Assembly: GCA_910577185.1 (NCBI GenBank)
Contig: CAJTLR010000099.1
Span: 1-9,932, forward strand
Reading direction: 5' to 3'
Source: an uncultured Acetatifactor sp.
Lineage (GTDB): Bacteria > Bacillota > Clostridia > Lachnospirales > Lachnospiraceae
DNA: 9,932 nucleotides
Position numbers and translations under genes: made by a program. A model generated the notes under the pieces. The model worked only from the letters and a program-made list of their open reading frames with translations, had not been told where the DNA came from and searched no databases. Shown here piece by piece: positions 1 through 8,184 of this stretch. How positions within the stretch are numbered: position 1 is the first letter of the stretch; each line of letters begins with the position of its first letter.

Positions 1-443
1 AAAAGTGCTCCCGCAAACAAAAGCAGAAGTACCTTGTCCCCGGCCACATTCAGCAGCAGGGAAAGACCGGCGGCGGCAATCAGGGCAACCACGGCGGGCC
101 GCAGGCTTGACAGGACACTCTGCAGTGTGGACACGTTTTTGTATTTGTTATACAGAAGGGCAAGCGCGGACACGATAACGCAGGACGGCAGAATACAGCC
201 GCCGGTGGCAACCAAAGCCCCCGGGATTCCACCGATACGGATCCCTACAAAAGTGGCGGAATTCACCGCAATGGGCCCGGGTGTCATCTCCGCAATGGTG
301 ATCAGATCCGTAAATTCATTCATGGTCAGCCAGCCGTGTCCGTTCACTACTTCACTCTGAATCAGGGGCATGGCGGCATATCCTCCGCCGATACTGAACA
401 TCCCCACTTTGATAAAACTGAGAAACAGCTGAAGATAAATCAT
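1..443 (-). CDS. Chromate transporter, short-chain ChrA half (second of pair), partial
   Basis: The frame is open from ATG at 443 to the window edge: 147 codons are visible and the C-terminus lies outside. It is a half-size CHR (ChrA) family membrane protein. Visible family motifs are FSIGGGYA (about residues 16-23), MTPGPIAVN (53-61) and a hydrophobic stretch beginning near LRPAVVALI (114-122). It is very hydrophobic, with several likely membrane segments. The start ATG overlaps the stop of the preceding half (ATGA), the usual sign of translational coupling in a two-gene short-chain chromate transporter. Family knowledge: ChrA proteins export chromate, and the paired half-size forms (as ywrB/ywrA in Bacillus subtilis) are thought to work together. 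The substrate in an anaerobic gut-type host is not shown by the sequence. Family is confident; physiological substrate is not. Confidence 0.88.
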   Translation of the reverse strand, partial: MIYLQLFLSFIKVGMFSIGGGYAAMPLIQSEVVNGHGWLTMNEFTDLITIAEMTPGPIAVNSATFVGIRIGGIPGALVATGGCILPSCVIVSALALLYNKYKNVSTLQSVLSSLRPAVVALIAAAGLSLLLNVAGDKVLLLLFAGAL

Positions 444-1015
444 TCATGTACCCCCTTTTTTCTCTTCCATATTTCCATAAGAATACCTGCCGCCGCGGCA
501 GCCAGGATAATATAGATCACATTTATCCCAAAGACAAATGTAGCCACAAAAGCCGCCACCATGACCACATAGGAAGGAATCTGCCGTGTTTTCAGCACAT
601 TTCCCCCCAGATTGCATACCACATCCAGAATCACCGCAACTACTCCTGCCTGCATTCCCTTCAGCAGAAATGCCACATAACGGTTCGCGGCAAACGCCTG
701 ATAAAAAAAGGATACCGCTGTGAGAATCAGCATGGGGGGCAGAATGGTGCCTATGACGGCTGTGATCATCCCTATGGCTCCCGCCACCCGCCATCCCACC
801 AGAATCGCCGCATTCACTGCAATGGCTCCCGGAGATGACTGGGCCAGGGCCGTCATATCCAGCATTTCTTCCTCATTGATCCAGTGCAGTTCGTCCACAA
901 ACTTTTTCTTCATGAAAGTAATGATCACAAAACCGCCGCCAAATGTAAAGGCGCTTATGTACAGTGTACTGAAAAATAATTTCCAGAGCAGATTCGCCTT
1001 TGAACCCTTTTCCAT
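440..1015 (-). CDS. Chromate transporter, short-chain ChrA half (first of pair)
   Basis: This encodes 191 residues, about half the length of a full ChrA, so it is a short-chain CHR protein. Motifs seen: FTFGGG (23-28), SSPGAIAVN (60-68, equivalent to the PGP motif of the partner) and GMQAGVVAVI (120-129). Hydrophobic membrane segments follow, ending in a basic tail (KRKK, 184-187). The start at 1015 is supported by AGGGGGGA about 5 bases upstream. It is homologous to the downstream half: both carry an N-terminal GGG motif and a PG(A/P)IAVN motif, as expected if a duplicated single-domain gene makes up one transporter. Probable role: one subunit of an inner-membrane anion (chromate) transporter. 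No clear SigA promoter is visible directly upstream, so expression may depend on readthrough from upstream or on the candidate promoter near 1319-1345. Confidence 0.9.
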   Translation of the reverse strand: MEKGSKANLLWKLFFSTLYISAFTFGGGFVIITFMKKKFVDELHWINEEEMLDMTALAQSSPGAIAVNAAILVGWRVAGAIGMITAVIGTILPPMLILTAVSFFYQAFAANRYVAFLLKGMQAGVVAVILDVVCNLGGNVLKTRQIPSYVVMVAAFVATFVFGINVIYIILAAAAAGILMEIWKRKKGVHE

Positions 1016-1057
1016 TTATGTCCCCCCTGCCTTTAGAGTTTATTCCCGGACCGGTTT

Positions 1058-1291
1058 TCACCCTGCCGGTTCGATTCCTTTGCCGCGCGTCTTCCTGCCG
1101 GCTTCGGCTTCCCCGGCGCGGCGCATCCCTGGTTTCCTCCTCCACACCGCGGCCTCTTCCCACGGAAGCACATTTGCCGATAACGGCAGTAACATGACAC
1201 CCGCCCCCGTATCAAGCACTGCAATTGTCACGCCCCTGCCATCCATTTCCCTGGGAACATTTCCTGCCGTCAATTCTCTCACACGCTGCAT
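1058..1291 (-). pseudogene. Truncated subtilisin-like (S8) serine protease remnant
   Basis: Read from ATG at 1291, the frame gives 77 codons. The first 29 resemble the N-terminus of clostridial short S8 proteases: MQRVREL, then GRGVTIAVLDTG (18-29), the motif carrying the catalytic Asp (Asp27). After LDTG the similarity stops abruptly. The rest is Arg/Gly/Ala-rich with no His (HGTH) or Ser (GTSMA) motif, and a stop follows where about 200 more residues would be expected. I infer a 3' deletion or decay product. The frame can be extended upstream to a TTG at 1342, but that would sit inside a candidate promoter and lacks a ribosome binding site, so the internal ATG is preferred. It could be expressed as a small protein, but it cannot be a working protease. 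It lies between the LRR operon and the chromate transporter pair, in the same direction. Confidence 0.5.
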
Positions 1292-1299
1292 AAATGAAA

Positions 1300-1333
1300 T
1301 CCCGGCATATCTTTCATTTATTGTATGCCGGGA
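1300..1333 (-). terminator. Hairpin after LRR operon, possible weak terminator
   Basis: A perfect 10-bp inverted repeat, TCCCGGCATA (1300-1309) and TATGCCGGGA (1324-1333), encloses a 14-base loop. It begins 25 bases past the stop of the 672-residue LRR gene. On the minus strand it is followed by TTTCATTT, a poor T-tract, so termination would be weak or incomplete. The arm overlaps the repeated CCCGGCATACAATAAA module, so the symmetry may instead belong to a regulatory site. Confidence 0.4.
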
Positions 1334-1345
1334 AAATTTCAATGT
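1319..1345 (-). promoter_or_regulatory. Candidate SigK/SigE-like promoter, copy B
   Basis: On the minus strand AC (1345-1344) is followed by 16 bases and CATACAATA (1327-1319). This fits the established SigK pattern AC-N15/17-CATAnnnTA exactly at the -10. It shares CCCGGCATACAATAAA and an upstream ACATTGA with the site at 9597-9626. It would direct transcription into the S8 remnant and possibly the chromate transporter genes. Assignment to a sporulation sigma factor is inference from the motif. Confidence 0.4.
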
Positions 1346-1358
1346 GTTCTAAAGTATT

Positions 1359-3377
1359 TTATTTGTTTTCTGCTTCCCCGGCTCCGCAGATCCCGAACAA
1401 AGACAGATAATCTGTCCGAAACTGTATTGCCTCCATACCATCAATCTGAACACGGTCTGCCTTCAGTTCCTCCAGCTGGCCATTCCTGTCGAGCGTAAAA
1501 ACCCTTAATTCCTGCCCCAGCAGGGTTTCCGGTATGGGGAGCACCACACTCAGGGACTGCCGTCCAAGCTTTGTCAGGGGAATCCCGCTGTCATCCGTAA
1601 GCGTCAGCTCAAAACAAAACAAGTCTTCCGGAACCGGCTTCTGAAGCGCCCGTGCGAAAGCGGCTTCCATCCCCCCGGTATCCTCCGGTTTTTTTACCGT
1701 CAGAGTGTAATTTCTGTCGGCCTCTGCCAGCAGGGTCGCCCCTCTGCGAAGATGTTCTGACGGGGAAACGCCGAAAACTTCCTCCACACCTTCCACCGTC
1801 ACACCGGGATCCTGCTCTTCCTGGGTCCCATACACACGGTAATCCGCATTGGAAAGTCTGGTGGCGGAAGACTCATATGTTCTCTCCGGCTCGGCCCCTT
1901 CATAAGTGACCGCCGCATCCCCCAAGGCCTTCAGACCCAGTTTCTTTACCGATGCAGGCAGGTTCATTTTCTGCAGGGCGCTGCCCAGAAAAGCCCTGTC
2001 CTTGATCTCCTCTATATTTTGTCCGAAAGAGACCTGCTTCAGCCCGGAGCAGTTTTCAAATGCTCCCTCCCCTATCACCCGGAGGCTGTCCGGCAGGGTA
2101 ATCTGCTCTATCTCCTCATGATTCCGGAATGCTTCCCCGGCGATCACGCGGACACTTTCAGGGATTTTCACTTCCGGCGTACTTCCCCTGTAAGCCACAA
2201 GCACACCTCCCTCTATGAGGAACGCTTCTTCTGCAGGTGTGCCGGCATCCTTACCCTGCAGAAAATCTTCCACCCAGCCCGAACGGGAAAAAGCCTTGGG
2301 CTCCACACACATCACAGAATCCGGAATCACCACTTTTTTCAGGCTGTCACAATGATAGAAAGCGCTGTAACCGATTTTTTCCAGCCCTTCCGGCAGATTT
2401 ACGGATGTCACGGAGCTCCTGGCAAAGGAAAATTCGCCGATTTCCGTGATTCCTTCCGGCAAAGTCACCTCCCCCAGTGTCATGCTGCAGTAATAAGCCT
2501 GGTCAGCCACCAGACGCCCGTCCACAATGGCAAATTTGGGAATCCCGCCCTCCGGACTCTGCTGAAGTACATCCCCGGTCCCGGGCTGTACAGCCTCCTG
2601 CTCCCTTCCGCTGGTCACTACATTCAGTTTTGTATTGTCCATCAAAACCACAGCCTGGTTTCCCACCACACTGGTGGAACCCAGCTCATTTCCGTTTTCC
2701 ACCGGATCGTACTCCACCGCAGGCTGGTCGTTGTCCGGTGCCTGATCTGTGTCGCCGGTATCCGGTTCCCGGACACCGGGTTCATCCTTCACCGCTTCCC
2801 CGTATCCCGGCATCTCTTTCTGGCGTTCATAAAAGCTTTCCGCATATTGGTCGGCGGTGCTTCCCTCCTCGCAGTGAATAGCCAGACGCACACAGCCCTC
2901 AAATGCTGTCTCATGTATGCTTGTTGTCTCACGGGGAATGCTGATATCCGTCATGTTTGCACAATCGGCGAAAGCCTGAATTCCAATGGAAATAACATTG
3001 GCGGGAATCACCATCTGCTCCAGTCCGCCACATTTTGCAAAGGCATAATCCCCTACTTCTTTCAGGCCTTTCCCCAGCACTACCGTATCCAGATTACCGC
3101 ATCCCCAGAACGCATAGGGATCTATCTTCTTCACGGAATTGGGTATTACCACAAGCTCTATATTGGCATTGTCCTCAAAGGCGCTTCTGCCGATGGTCTC
3201 CACGGTACTTGGAATGGACACATTTTTGTCCGATCCCCGGTACTTTACCAAGGTGCTTCCCTCCATACGAAAATCGGAGGCTTGTGTCTCAGCACCCGCC
3301 TCCGATACAGGAAGCAGCATGATCGTCAGCGCCACAACTACCATGATGACACCTAAAATACGCTTTTTCCTTCTCAT
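1359..3377 (-). CDS. Secreted BspA-like leucine-rich-repeat protein without wall anchor
   Basis: 672 residues. The N-terminus (MRRKKR, then a hydrophobic run to about residue 28, VSEAGAE) is a signal peptide, so the protein is exported. BspA-type LRR_5 units of the form IP.SV..IG..AF..C..L occur in three blocks, at about 38-175, 282-365 and 385-492. They are separated by an acidic Asp/Pro/Gly-rich linker (about 190-275). Residues about 555-665 form a domain also found at the end of the upstream large LRR protein (LPIPETL; FRTDYLSLFGI). There is no C-terminal membrane segment, sorting motif or basic tail: it ends GAGEAENK. The start is supported by GAGAGGA just upstream. An 11-bp gap from the upstream stop indicates one operon. 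LRR_5 proteins are usually surface adhesins or ligand binders; the ligand is unknown. Likely released, or held noncovalently by the anchored partner. Confidence 0.92.
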   Translation of the reverse strand: MRRKKRILGVIMVVVALTIMLLPVSEAGAETQASDFRMEGSTLVKYRGSDKNVSIPSTVETIGRSAFEDNANIELVVIPNSVKKIDPYAFWGCGNLDTVVLGKGLKEVGDYAFAKCGGLEQMVIPANVISIGIQAFADCANMTDISIPRETTSIHETAFEGCVRLAIHCEEGSTADQYAESFYERQKEMPGYGEAVKDEPGVREPDTGDTDQAPDNDQPAVEYDPVENGNELGSTSVVGNQAVVLMDNTKLNVVTSGREQEAVQPGTGDVLQQSPEGGIPKFAIVDGRLVADQAYYCSMTLGEVTLPEGITEIGEFSFARSSVTSVNLPEGLEKIGYSAFYHCDSLKKVVIPDSVMCVEPKAFSRSGWVEDFLQGKDAGTPAEEAFLIEGGVLVAYRGSTPEVKIPESVRVIAGEAFRNHEEIEQITLPDSLRVIGEGAFENCSGLKQVSFGQNIEEIKDRAFLGSALQKMNLPASVKKLGLKALGDAAVTYEGAEPERTYESSATRLSNADYRVYGTQEEQDPGVTVEGVEEVFGVSPSEHLRRGATLLAEADRNYTLTVKKPEDTGGMEAAFARALQKPVPEDLFCFELTLTDDSGIPLTKLGRQSLSVVLPIPETLLGQELRVFTLDRNGQLEELKADRVQIDGMEAIQFRTDYLSLFGICGAGEAENK
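1383..1715 (-). other. C-terminal domain shared by both LRR proteins (copy in 672-aa protein)
   Basis: Residues about 555-665 align by eye with residues about 1428-1541 of the large LRR protein (coding 3563-3904). Shared landmarks are LTLTDDSG versus ISLYDSTG, LSVVLPIPETL versus VSITLPLPDSL, a Leu-rich pair-of-strands segment, and FRTDYLSLFGI versus FTAEHFSPYVI. The pattern suggests a beta-sandwich module. I do not recognise a named family with certainty. Confidence 0.6.
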
Positions 3378-3388
3378 ATATTATCCTC

Positions 3389-6300
3389 TCATGCCCTTAC
3401 TCTGACCTTCTGTTTTTTTCTGGAAGCCTTTCCCGAGTCCTTCATGGCAAACATTACAAAGGACAGACACGCAAGGCCAATGGACAAGAACCATTTTGGA
3501 TGTATCCCGTCACCTGTGGTAGGCGTACTGTCGGATATGGTTCCGTCAGACAGATTCGTGATATCCACATAAATCACATAAGGCGAGAAATGCTCTGCCG
3601 TAAAGGTGATGCAGGAAACCCCGCTGATTGTGGTAAATTTCGGTGTCAGCTTATCCAGCTTGTCATTCACCACACCCGCCACCTTATTATTGCCCGCATA
3701 AGGAATCAGGGAATCCGGCAGCGGCAGGGTGATGCTCACGGACAGTCCCGTAGTATCTGTGATTTTCGTCTTCCCGGTGGAATCATATAGTGAAATATCC
3801 ATGGGGAAATACTTAATGTTGTCAAGGCTGCCGTACTCTGCCTGCAATGCCTTTAACACTGCTTCCGTGGCAGCGCTGTCTTCCGTCACCTTGATCACAA
3901 AATTGTCGGAAGATCCGTTTACCGTGGCAGACACCACTCCGGTGTTGGATAATCCGTTTTTGTCAATGATAACCTGCGTACCGCCATTATTCACGGTTCC
4001 CGTGGTACCGCCGGGCCGGACAGTATTGGAGCTGGATGTATTTCCGGTTCCCGTGGTTCTGGACTTATAGTTCGCGATCACTGCCACATCATTCGCCGGC
4101 ATGGTGATGGCCATGGCAGAAAGCGTCTTATCCGTCACGGATGTGGCTGCCGGGGAAACCGTCCAGTTGTCAAATACCATATTCCGGCCGGGTTCATCTG
4201 CCACAACGATAATCTGGGATCCGGCCGCGTACGTACCGCTTCCGCTTCCGTTGCGCACGGTCAGAGTATACATCTTCACATCATTACCAGAACCGGTGTT
4301 CCCGCCATTACCATCGCCGCCGGGGCCTCCGGGACTTGGAGACGTGGAAGGCGAAGCAGAAGGCGAAGGTGAAGGACTCCCACTGCCTCCGGGAGGCGGA
4401 GTCGGCGAACCTGACGTACCCGGATTTCCACTGTTATCGGCGGTATACTGTGCCACTACTGTCATATCCTCCGTTACATTGACCGGATACGGCAGCCATT
4501 CCTTGAAAGTATATCCCTCCCTGGAAGGGGTTCTGGGCGCGGTAGCGTCCTTGCCGTGTTCCACGGACTGGGTATACAGGAATGTCTGGTCATAATCCAG
4601 GAATGTCACGGTATGGGTATTTGCCGCAGAGTCAATTTTTTCGTACTGAGCATAAATATTGTACGGATTTTCCGTCTCGTCCGTAATCTCCATCTCTTCC
4701 GGCCACCATCCTGTAAACTCATAGCCCTCTTCTTCAGGTGCAATGGGTGGAACAGCGCTTTCCCCGGGTGTTACGGTCTGGGTGCTGATCACGGTTTCCT
4801 TGTCAAACGCAATAAAATTCACGGTCTTTTGGTATTCCGAAGGCTCCATTGGAACATACTTTGCATAGACATTGGTAATCTCTGTAATAATGGTTCCCTC
4901 CGACGGTGTCCAGGTAAGCCTGGTATATCCCTTCACGGGAGGCAGGTCTTCCAGATCGTCGGGAATCACCAGCGGCTGCCCCTGCTCCACATAAATACTC
5001 CGTACCAGATTGCCCTCTTCATCAAAAAGCCTTACTTCATATTCCGGCGGCTTTTCGGAAAAGTTGATATTATAAGTCAGGGCATAATCTTCCGCCACGG
5101 AACCTTTCTGACCGTAAAACGTCAGCGCCGTATACTCCGGATTCTCCGTATCAATATGGGCAAATGCCTGGTCGCTGATTACATTTACCGTTGCCGGCAC
5201 CACCAGCTGCCGGATATTGCTGTCCGCAAAGGCATTTTTATTAATTCTCCTGCATCCGTTGGGCAGTGTCACGGAAAACAGTCTGTCGGTTCCCTGGAAA
5301 GCGCTCTCCGGAATTTCTTCCAGTTTCGTGGTGCTCAGATCAGCCGATTCTATATTACTGTTCATGAAAGCTTCCGGATAAATGGAAGTAATTCCCTCCA
5401 CATCTTTTGCGTCTACAATATGGGGCACCTTGCCGTTGAGGTACTCCACCAGCGCCACATGCACGCCCTCTTCCCCTAATTCAAAAATAACGGAATTTTC
5501 ACAGGAAAAGTACGGGCTCTCGTTAAAGTTTACCTCGCTTAAAACCTCACATCCACGGAAGGGACTCAGGCCCAGACTGCTTACCGTGGCAGGAATGCTC
5601 ACATTCTTCAGTACGACGCAGTTCTCAAAGGCATGATCTCCGATAGCCGTGGTTTTGTCACTGAAAGTGATTCCCTCCAGGTATTTGCATCCCTTAAAGG
5701 CATTGGGCTGTACCTCCTCAATGCCCTCCGCGGTTATGGTTTTCCGCAGGTTAGCATTGTCTGCCCACTCCTCTTCCCTCTCCTTGTATTCAAAAAGGCC
5801 TTCTTCTATAACACTTCCGTCTGCCTGAGGCGTCACATGGGTTCCAATGGCTTCAATGCCATCCGGGAGCACCATATTCAGCGCTGCCGCCAGAATATTA
5901 CTCTCATCCTCTGTGAGATCGCCCTGGTTGCCTGCCCTGTATTTCTCTGCCGCCGATACGGCTGCAGTTGCATATTCCTGCGTAATATAGGCATAACCAG
6001 TGTTGCCGGTACCGCCTTTGGGCGCATACTTCCCTTCCTCCATCTTTTTGAGGGTGGGATAGTCAACCAGTTCGTTTTTATCAGTATTCGGATTGTACCG
6101 CACTTCCAGATTGGTGGGCCAGCCGCTCTGATAAGTAATGTATGTCAGATCCTGCTCACCCGCATTGATGTTTTCACCGGGGGTCATGGCATACACAAAC
6201 GGAACGGCACTATTGGAAATGGGCCCCACAAAATTCAGATGAGGCGTTTTATTTTCCGGCCTTTCATTGGGATCCGTATACATTTTATTATCGCAGTCTG

Positions 6301-8179
6301 CCTGATGTACTCCTACATTCTGGGTCTTAAAAGCGCCTCCACCGATGACCATGTCTTCCGGCGGATTTTCAAAAATAACATCTTCCAGTTTATGACAGCC
6401 GCGGAAAGCATTCTGCTCAATTCCTGTGATCGCCCCGGGAATGGTAACCTTTTCCAGCGCACAGTTATCCTGGAAAGTCCTCTCGGCAATAATTTTTACG
6501 TCATTGGGACCGATAATAACGGGGATGGTAACCGTATGCATTCCGGATTCCATTTCACACTTTACAAGCTTTCCGCTGTCGTTTACCCAGCAGACTGCCT
6601 TTTTGCCGTCCGTCTGTCCCGGAATCTCAGGCACTTTCAGCTCGTAAACATATTCTCCCAGCGTATCATCAAAAAAACTATATGCAATATCATTGGCCGT
6701 TGCCGTCTGGTGCAGGGGCGAATCCTTGATTCCCTTAAAATAGAAGGTACTGGGCACAACATTATTTTTAAAATGTTTAAACTCGTCAGGAGTGCCCGTA
6801 AAGTTCACGCCAAGGTTTGCCGCCTCAATATACTTCAGCGAACTGCACCCTTCAAACATGGTAATGGGAATCTCCTGTTCAAATGTGGTCATGGTGGGAA
6901 AAGTCAGGCTTTCCAGGCTGGAACAGTTTCGGAAAGCGTTTTCCCCCACCGATTCCAACGCTACCGGTGCATCCTTTCCGGTCAGGTCAATGTTTTTAAG
7001 CGCCGAACATCCCTCAAATACGGATTTCCCCAGTTTCCTTACCGCAGCAGGCACTGTAAAGTCGGTCAGAGCCATACAATTATAAAAAGCATTATCACCG
7101 ATTACCGTGATTGCGGAATTCAGTCTGATATTTGCCTGGCTCATACGGATACACTCTGCAAAAGCGCCTATTCCAATGACCTGCAGACCATCATTCAGGG
7201 TAATTCCTTCCAGGTTGGTACATCCGTAGAAGGCATAATCACCGATTCCCCGCATGCTCGAGCCTACCTCCAGGGTAGTGATATTCGTACCGTTCTGGGC
7301 AAAAACACCTTTATCCTTATTTGCATAATCCACGGTTCCGGCCACCTGCCATGTTCCCTGAACGTCAACGGTTGAGGTGGTGCCATCAGGATTCGTGACA
7401 ACTTTGCTACCCGTTTTCAGATACTGGTTTCCGATATACTGCACCTGCAGGTTTTTGATTCTTTGGAAATTCGGGTCACTTGCGGCTATGGGATCTGAAA
7501 CATTGCCTGATGCATCCGGCTCCGGAATCTTGTTATCGGGATAATAATACAAATCTTCATCCAGTTCGCTCCATACGCTTTCCTTTTCATACGAACATGG
7601 AAAATATTCATACTTACCGCTGGGTTCCTGTACCACATTTCCATTTTCATCTTTTACCGGTAACTTAGTGTCCGGGTCGATGACATCCTGCATAATCGGA
7701 ATCCGGTAATAAAGGAAATTACCGCTTTTTCCAACTGCCACATACCCTCTTCCGGTACCGTCATTGGCGGTCATCTGCAAATACACATACTTTATTTCAT
7801 CAGGAATCGCCAGCGTTCCTCCCGATAATGCCCCGCCCGAATATCCCAAAATGACGGCTGACACATCTTTGCCATCCGACACATAGGCAAACTGGAACTT
7901 ATTGTCACCCGTGGTATAAATAACATCAGTCTCCTTCACCGTAGGAATAGCGTTTGCCATTTCCGGATACTTTTCTGCCAGGGTTCCCCAGTTTTCATCA
8001 ACCGGCGTACTCCCGGCATCCGGCGGCGCCACCACATCCGTGCCATCTGCTCCCGTAGCCTGCAGATAATCCACCGGAATCGCAGCTATTACCAGCGCAG
8101 ATATCAAAAACAGCGTCCCCAGCGTCCTGCGGAGCGTCCTTCTCAGTCTCCGGGCCTTTTTCTTCACAACTTTTGTCAT
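3389..8179 (-). CDS. Large sortase-anchored LRR / InlB-repeat surface protein
   Basis: This encodes 1596 residues from the ATG at 8179. An ATG two codons earlier (8185) would give 1598, but its AAAGGAG lies only 2 bases away, against 8 bases for 8179. Residue numbers here count from 8185. The layout is: basic signal peptide (to about 45); a region of unknown fold (50-290); BspA-type LRR_5 blocks (about 300-460, 560-600 and 800-1015), interrupted by a non-LRR insert (600-800); three InlB-B/Flg_new-type repeats (1048-1247) with GY..(T/G)W...Y endings; a Ser/Pro/Gly linker (1251-1303); a divergent InlB-like repeat (1304-1374); a C-terminal domain (1428-1541); the sorting motif TPTTGD (1554-1559); a membrane segment (1564-1581); and a basic tail. 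It should be exported and linked to the cell wall by the adjacent sortase. Probable adhesin or ligand-binding surface protein; ligand unknown. Confidence 0.94.
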   Translation of the reverse strand: MTKVVKKKARRLRRTLRRTLGTLFLISALVIAAIPVDYLQATGADGTDVVAPPDAGSTPVDENWGTLAEKYPEMANAIPTVKETDVIYTTGDNKFQFAYVSDGKDVSAVILGYSGGALSGGTLAIPDEIKYVYLQMTANDGTGRGYVAVGKSGNFLYYRIPIMQDVIDPDTKLPVKDENGNVVQEPSGKYEYFPCSYEKESVWSELDEDLYYYPDNKIPEPDASGNVSDPIAASDPNFQRIKNLQVQYIGNQYLKTGSKVVTNPDGTTSTVDVQGTWQVAGTVDYANKDKGVFAQNGTNITTLEVGSSMRGIGDYAFYGCTNLEGITLNDGLQVIGIGAFAECIRMSQANIRLNSAITVIGDNAFYNCMALTDFTVPAAVRKLGKSVFEGCSALKNIDLTGKDAPVALESVGENAFRNCSSLESLTFPTMTTFEQEIPITMFEGCSSLKYIEAANLGVNFTGTPDEFKHFKNNVVPSTFYFKGIKDSPLHQTATANDIAYSFFDDTLGEYVYELKVPEIPGQTDGKKAVCWVNDSGKLVKCEMESGMHTVTIPVIIGPNDVKIIAERTFQDNCALEKVTIPGAITGIEQNAFRGCHKLEDVIFENPPEDMVIGGGAFKTQNVGVHQADCDNKMYTDPNERPENKTPHLNFVGPISNSAVPFVYAMTPGENINAGEQDLTYITYQSGWPTNLEVRYNPNTDKNELVDYPTLKKMEEGKYAPKGGTGNTGYAYITQEYATAAVSAAEKYRAGNQGDLTEDESNILAAALNMVLPDGIEAIGTHVTPQADGSVIEEGLFEYKEREEEWADNANLRKTITAEGIEEVQPNAFKGCKYLEGITFSDKTTAIGDHAFENCVVLKNVSIPATVSSLGLSPFRGCEVLSEVNFNESPYFSCENSVIFELGEEGVHVALVEYLNGKVPHIVDAKDVEGITSIYPEAFMNSNIESADLSTTKLEEIPESAFQGTDRLFSVTLPNGCRRINKNAFADSNIRQLVVPATVNVISDQAFAHIDTENPEYTALTFYGQKGSVAEDYALTYNINFSEKPPEYEVRLFDEEGNLVRSIYVEQGQPLVIPDDLEDLPPVKGYTRLTWTPSEGTIITEITNVYAKYVPMEPSEYQKTVNFIAFDKETVISTQTVTPGESAVPPIAPEEEGYEFTGWWPEEMEITDETENPYNIYAQYEKIDSAANTHTVTFLDYDQTFLYTQSVEHGKDATAPRTPSREGYTFKEWLPYPVNVTEDMTVVAQYTADNSGNPGTSGSPTPPPGGSGSPSPSPSASPSTSPSPGGPGGDGNGGNTGSGNDVKMYTLTVRNGSGSGTYAAGSQIIVVADEPGRNMVFDNWTVSPAATSVTDKTLSAMAITMPANDVAVIANYKSRTTGTGNTSSSNTVRPGGTTGTVNNGGTQVIIDKNGLSNTGVVSATVNGSSDNFVIKVTEDSAATEAVLKALQAEYGSLDNIKYFPMDISLYDSTGKTKITDTTGLSVSITLPLPDSLIPYAGNNKVAGVVNDKLDKLTPKFTTISGVSCITFTAEHFSPYVIYVDITNLSDGTISDSTPTTGDGIHPKWFLSIGLACLSFVMFAMKDSGKASRKKQKVRVRA
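3392..3526 (-). other. C-terminal cell-wall sorting signal (TPTTG type)
   Basis: The codons for TPTTGD are followed by a short spacer, a hydrophobic segment (WFLSIGLACLSFVMFAM) and a Lys/Arg-rich tail. This is the standard three-part sortase substrate signal. The pentapeptide departs from LPxTG and fits the xPxTG forms known for some clostridial class B sortases. The sortase gene lies immediately upstream. Confidence 0.75.
4277..4435 (-). repeat. Low-complexity Ser/Pro/Gly linker
   Basis: This codes for a flexible run of Pro, Ser, Thr and Gly (SPSPSPSASPSTSPSP core, then Gly/Asn-rich), residues about 1251-1303 of the large LRR protein. It sits between the third InlB-type repeat and the divergent InlB-like repeat and probably acts as a stalk. 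The simple trinucleotide pattern (TCN CCN) makes it a likely site of length variation. Confidence 0.75.
4445..5044 (-). repeat. Three tandem InlB-B/Flg_new-type repeats (protein level)
   Basis: Residues about 1048-1111, 1120-1182 and 1192-1247 of the large LRR protein are three diverged copies of one module. Each opens with a beta strand (VRLF, VNFIAF, VTFLDY), has a Gly-Gln/Glu/Lys turn, then GY followed by W, and closes with Y.KY, YAQY or AQYT. They are conserved as protein, not as near-identical DNA. Such modules extend surface proteins away from the wall. Confidence 0.75.
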
Positions 8180-8184
8180 TTCCA

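Noticed and set aside
1062..1085. GGTTCGATTCC resembling a tRNA T-arm
   Set aside because: The flanking bases do not form a five-base T-stem (only two pairs), and no acceptor, anticodon arm or CCA end can be found around it.
2019..3356. Long open frame on the plus strand (445 codons) opposite the 672-residue LRR gene
   Set aside because: It lies wholly antisense to a gene with clear repeats and signal peptide, its product is His/Arg/Phe-rich without domains, and it has no good ribosome binding site. It is a shadow of codon bias.
4300..4420. Direct-repeat array in the Ser/Pro-coding stretch considered as CRISPR-like
   Set aside because: The repetition is short, irregular trinucleotide coding for a Pro/Ser linker, in frame with the LRR gene. 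There are no spacers of uniform length.
5633..7375. Very long plus-strand open frame (580 codons) opposite the large LRR gene
   Set aside because: Antisense to well-supported LRR blocks. The product has no recognisable motif and similar frames run along the whole gene, as expected from its codon use.
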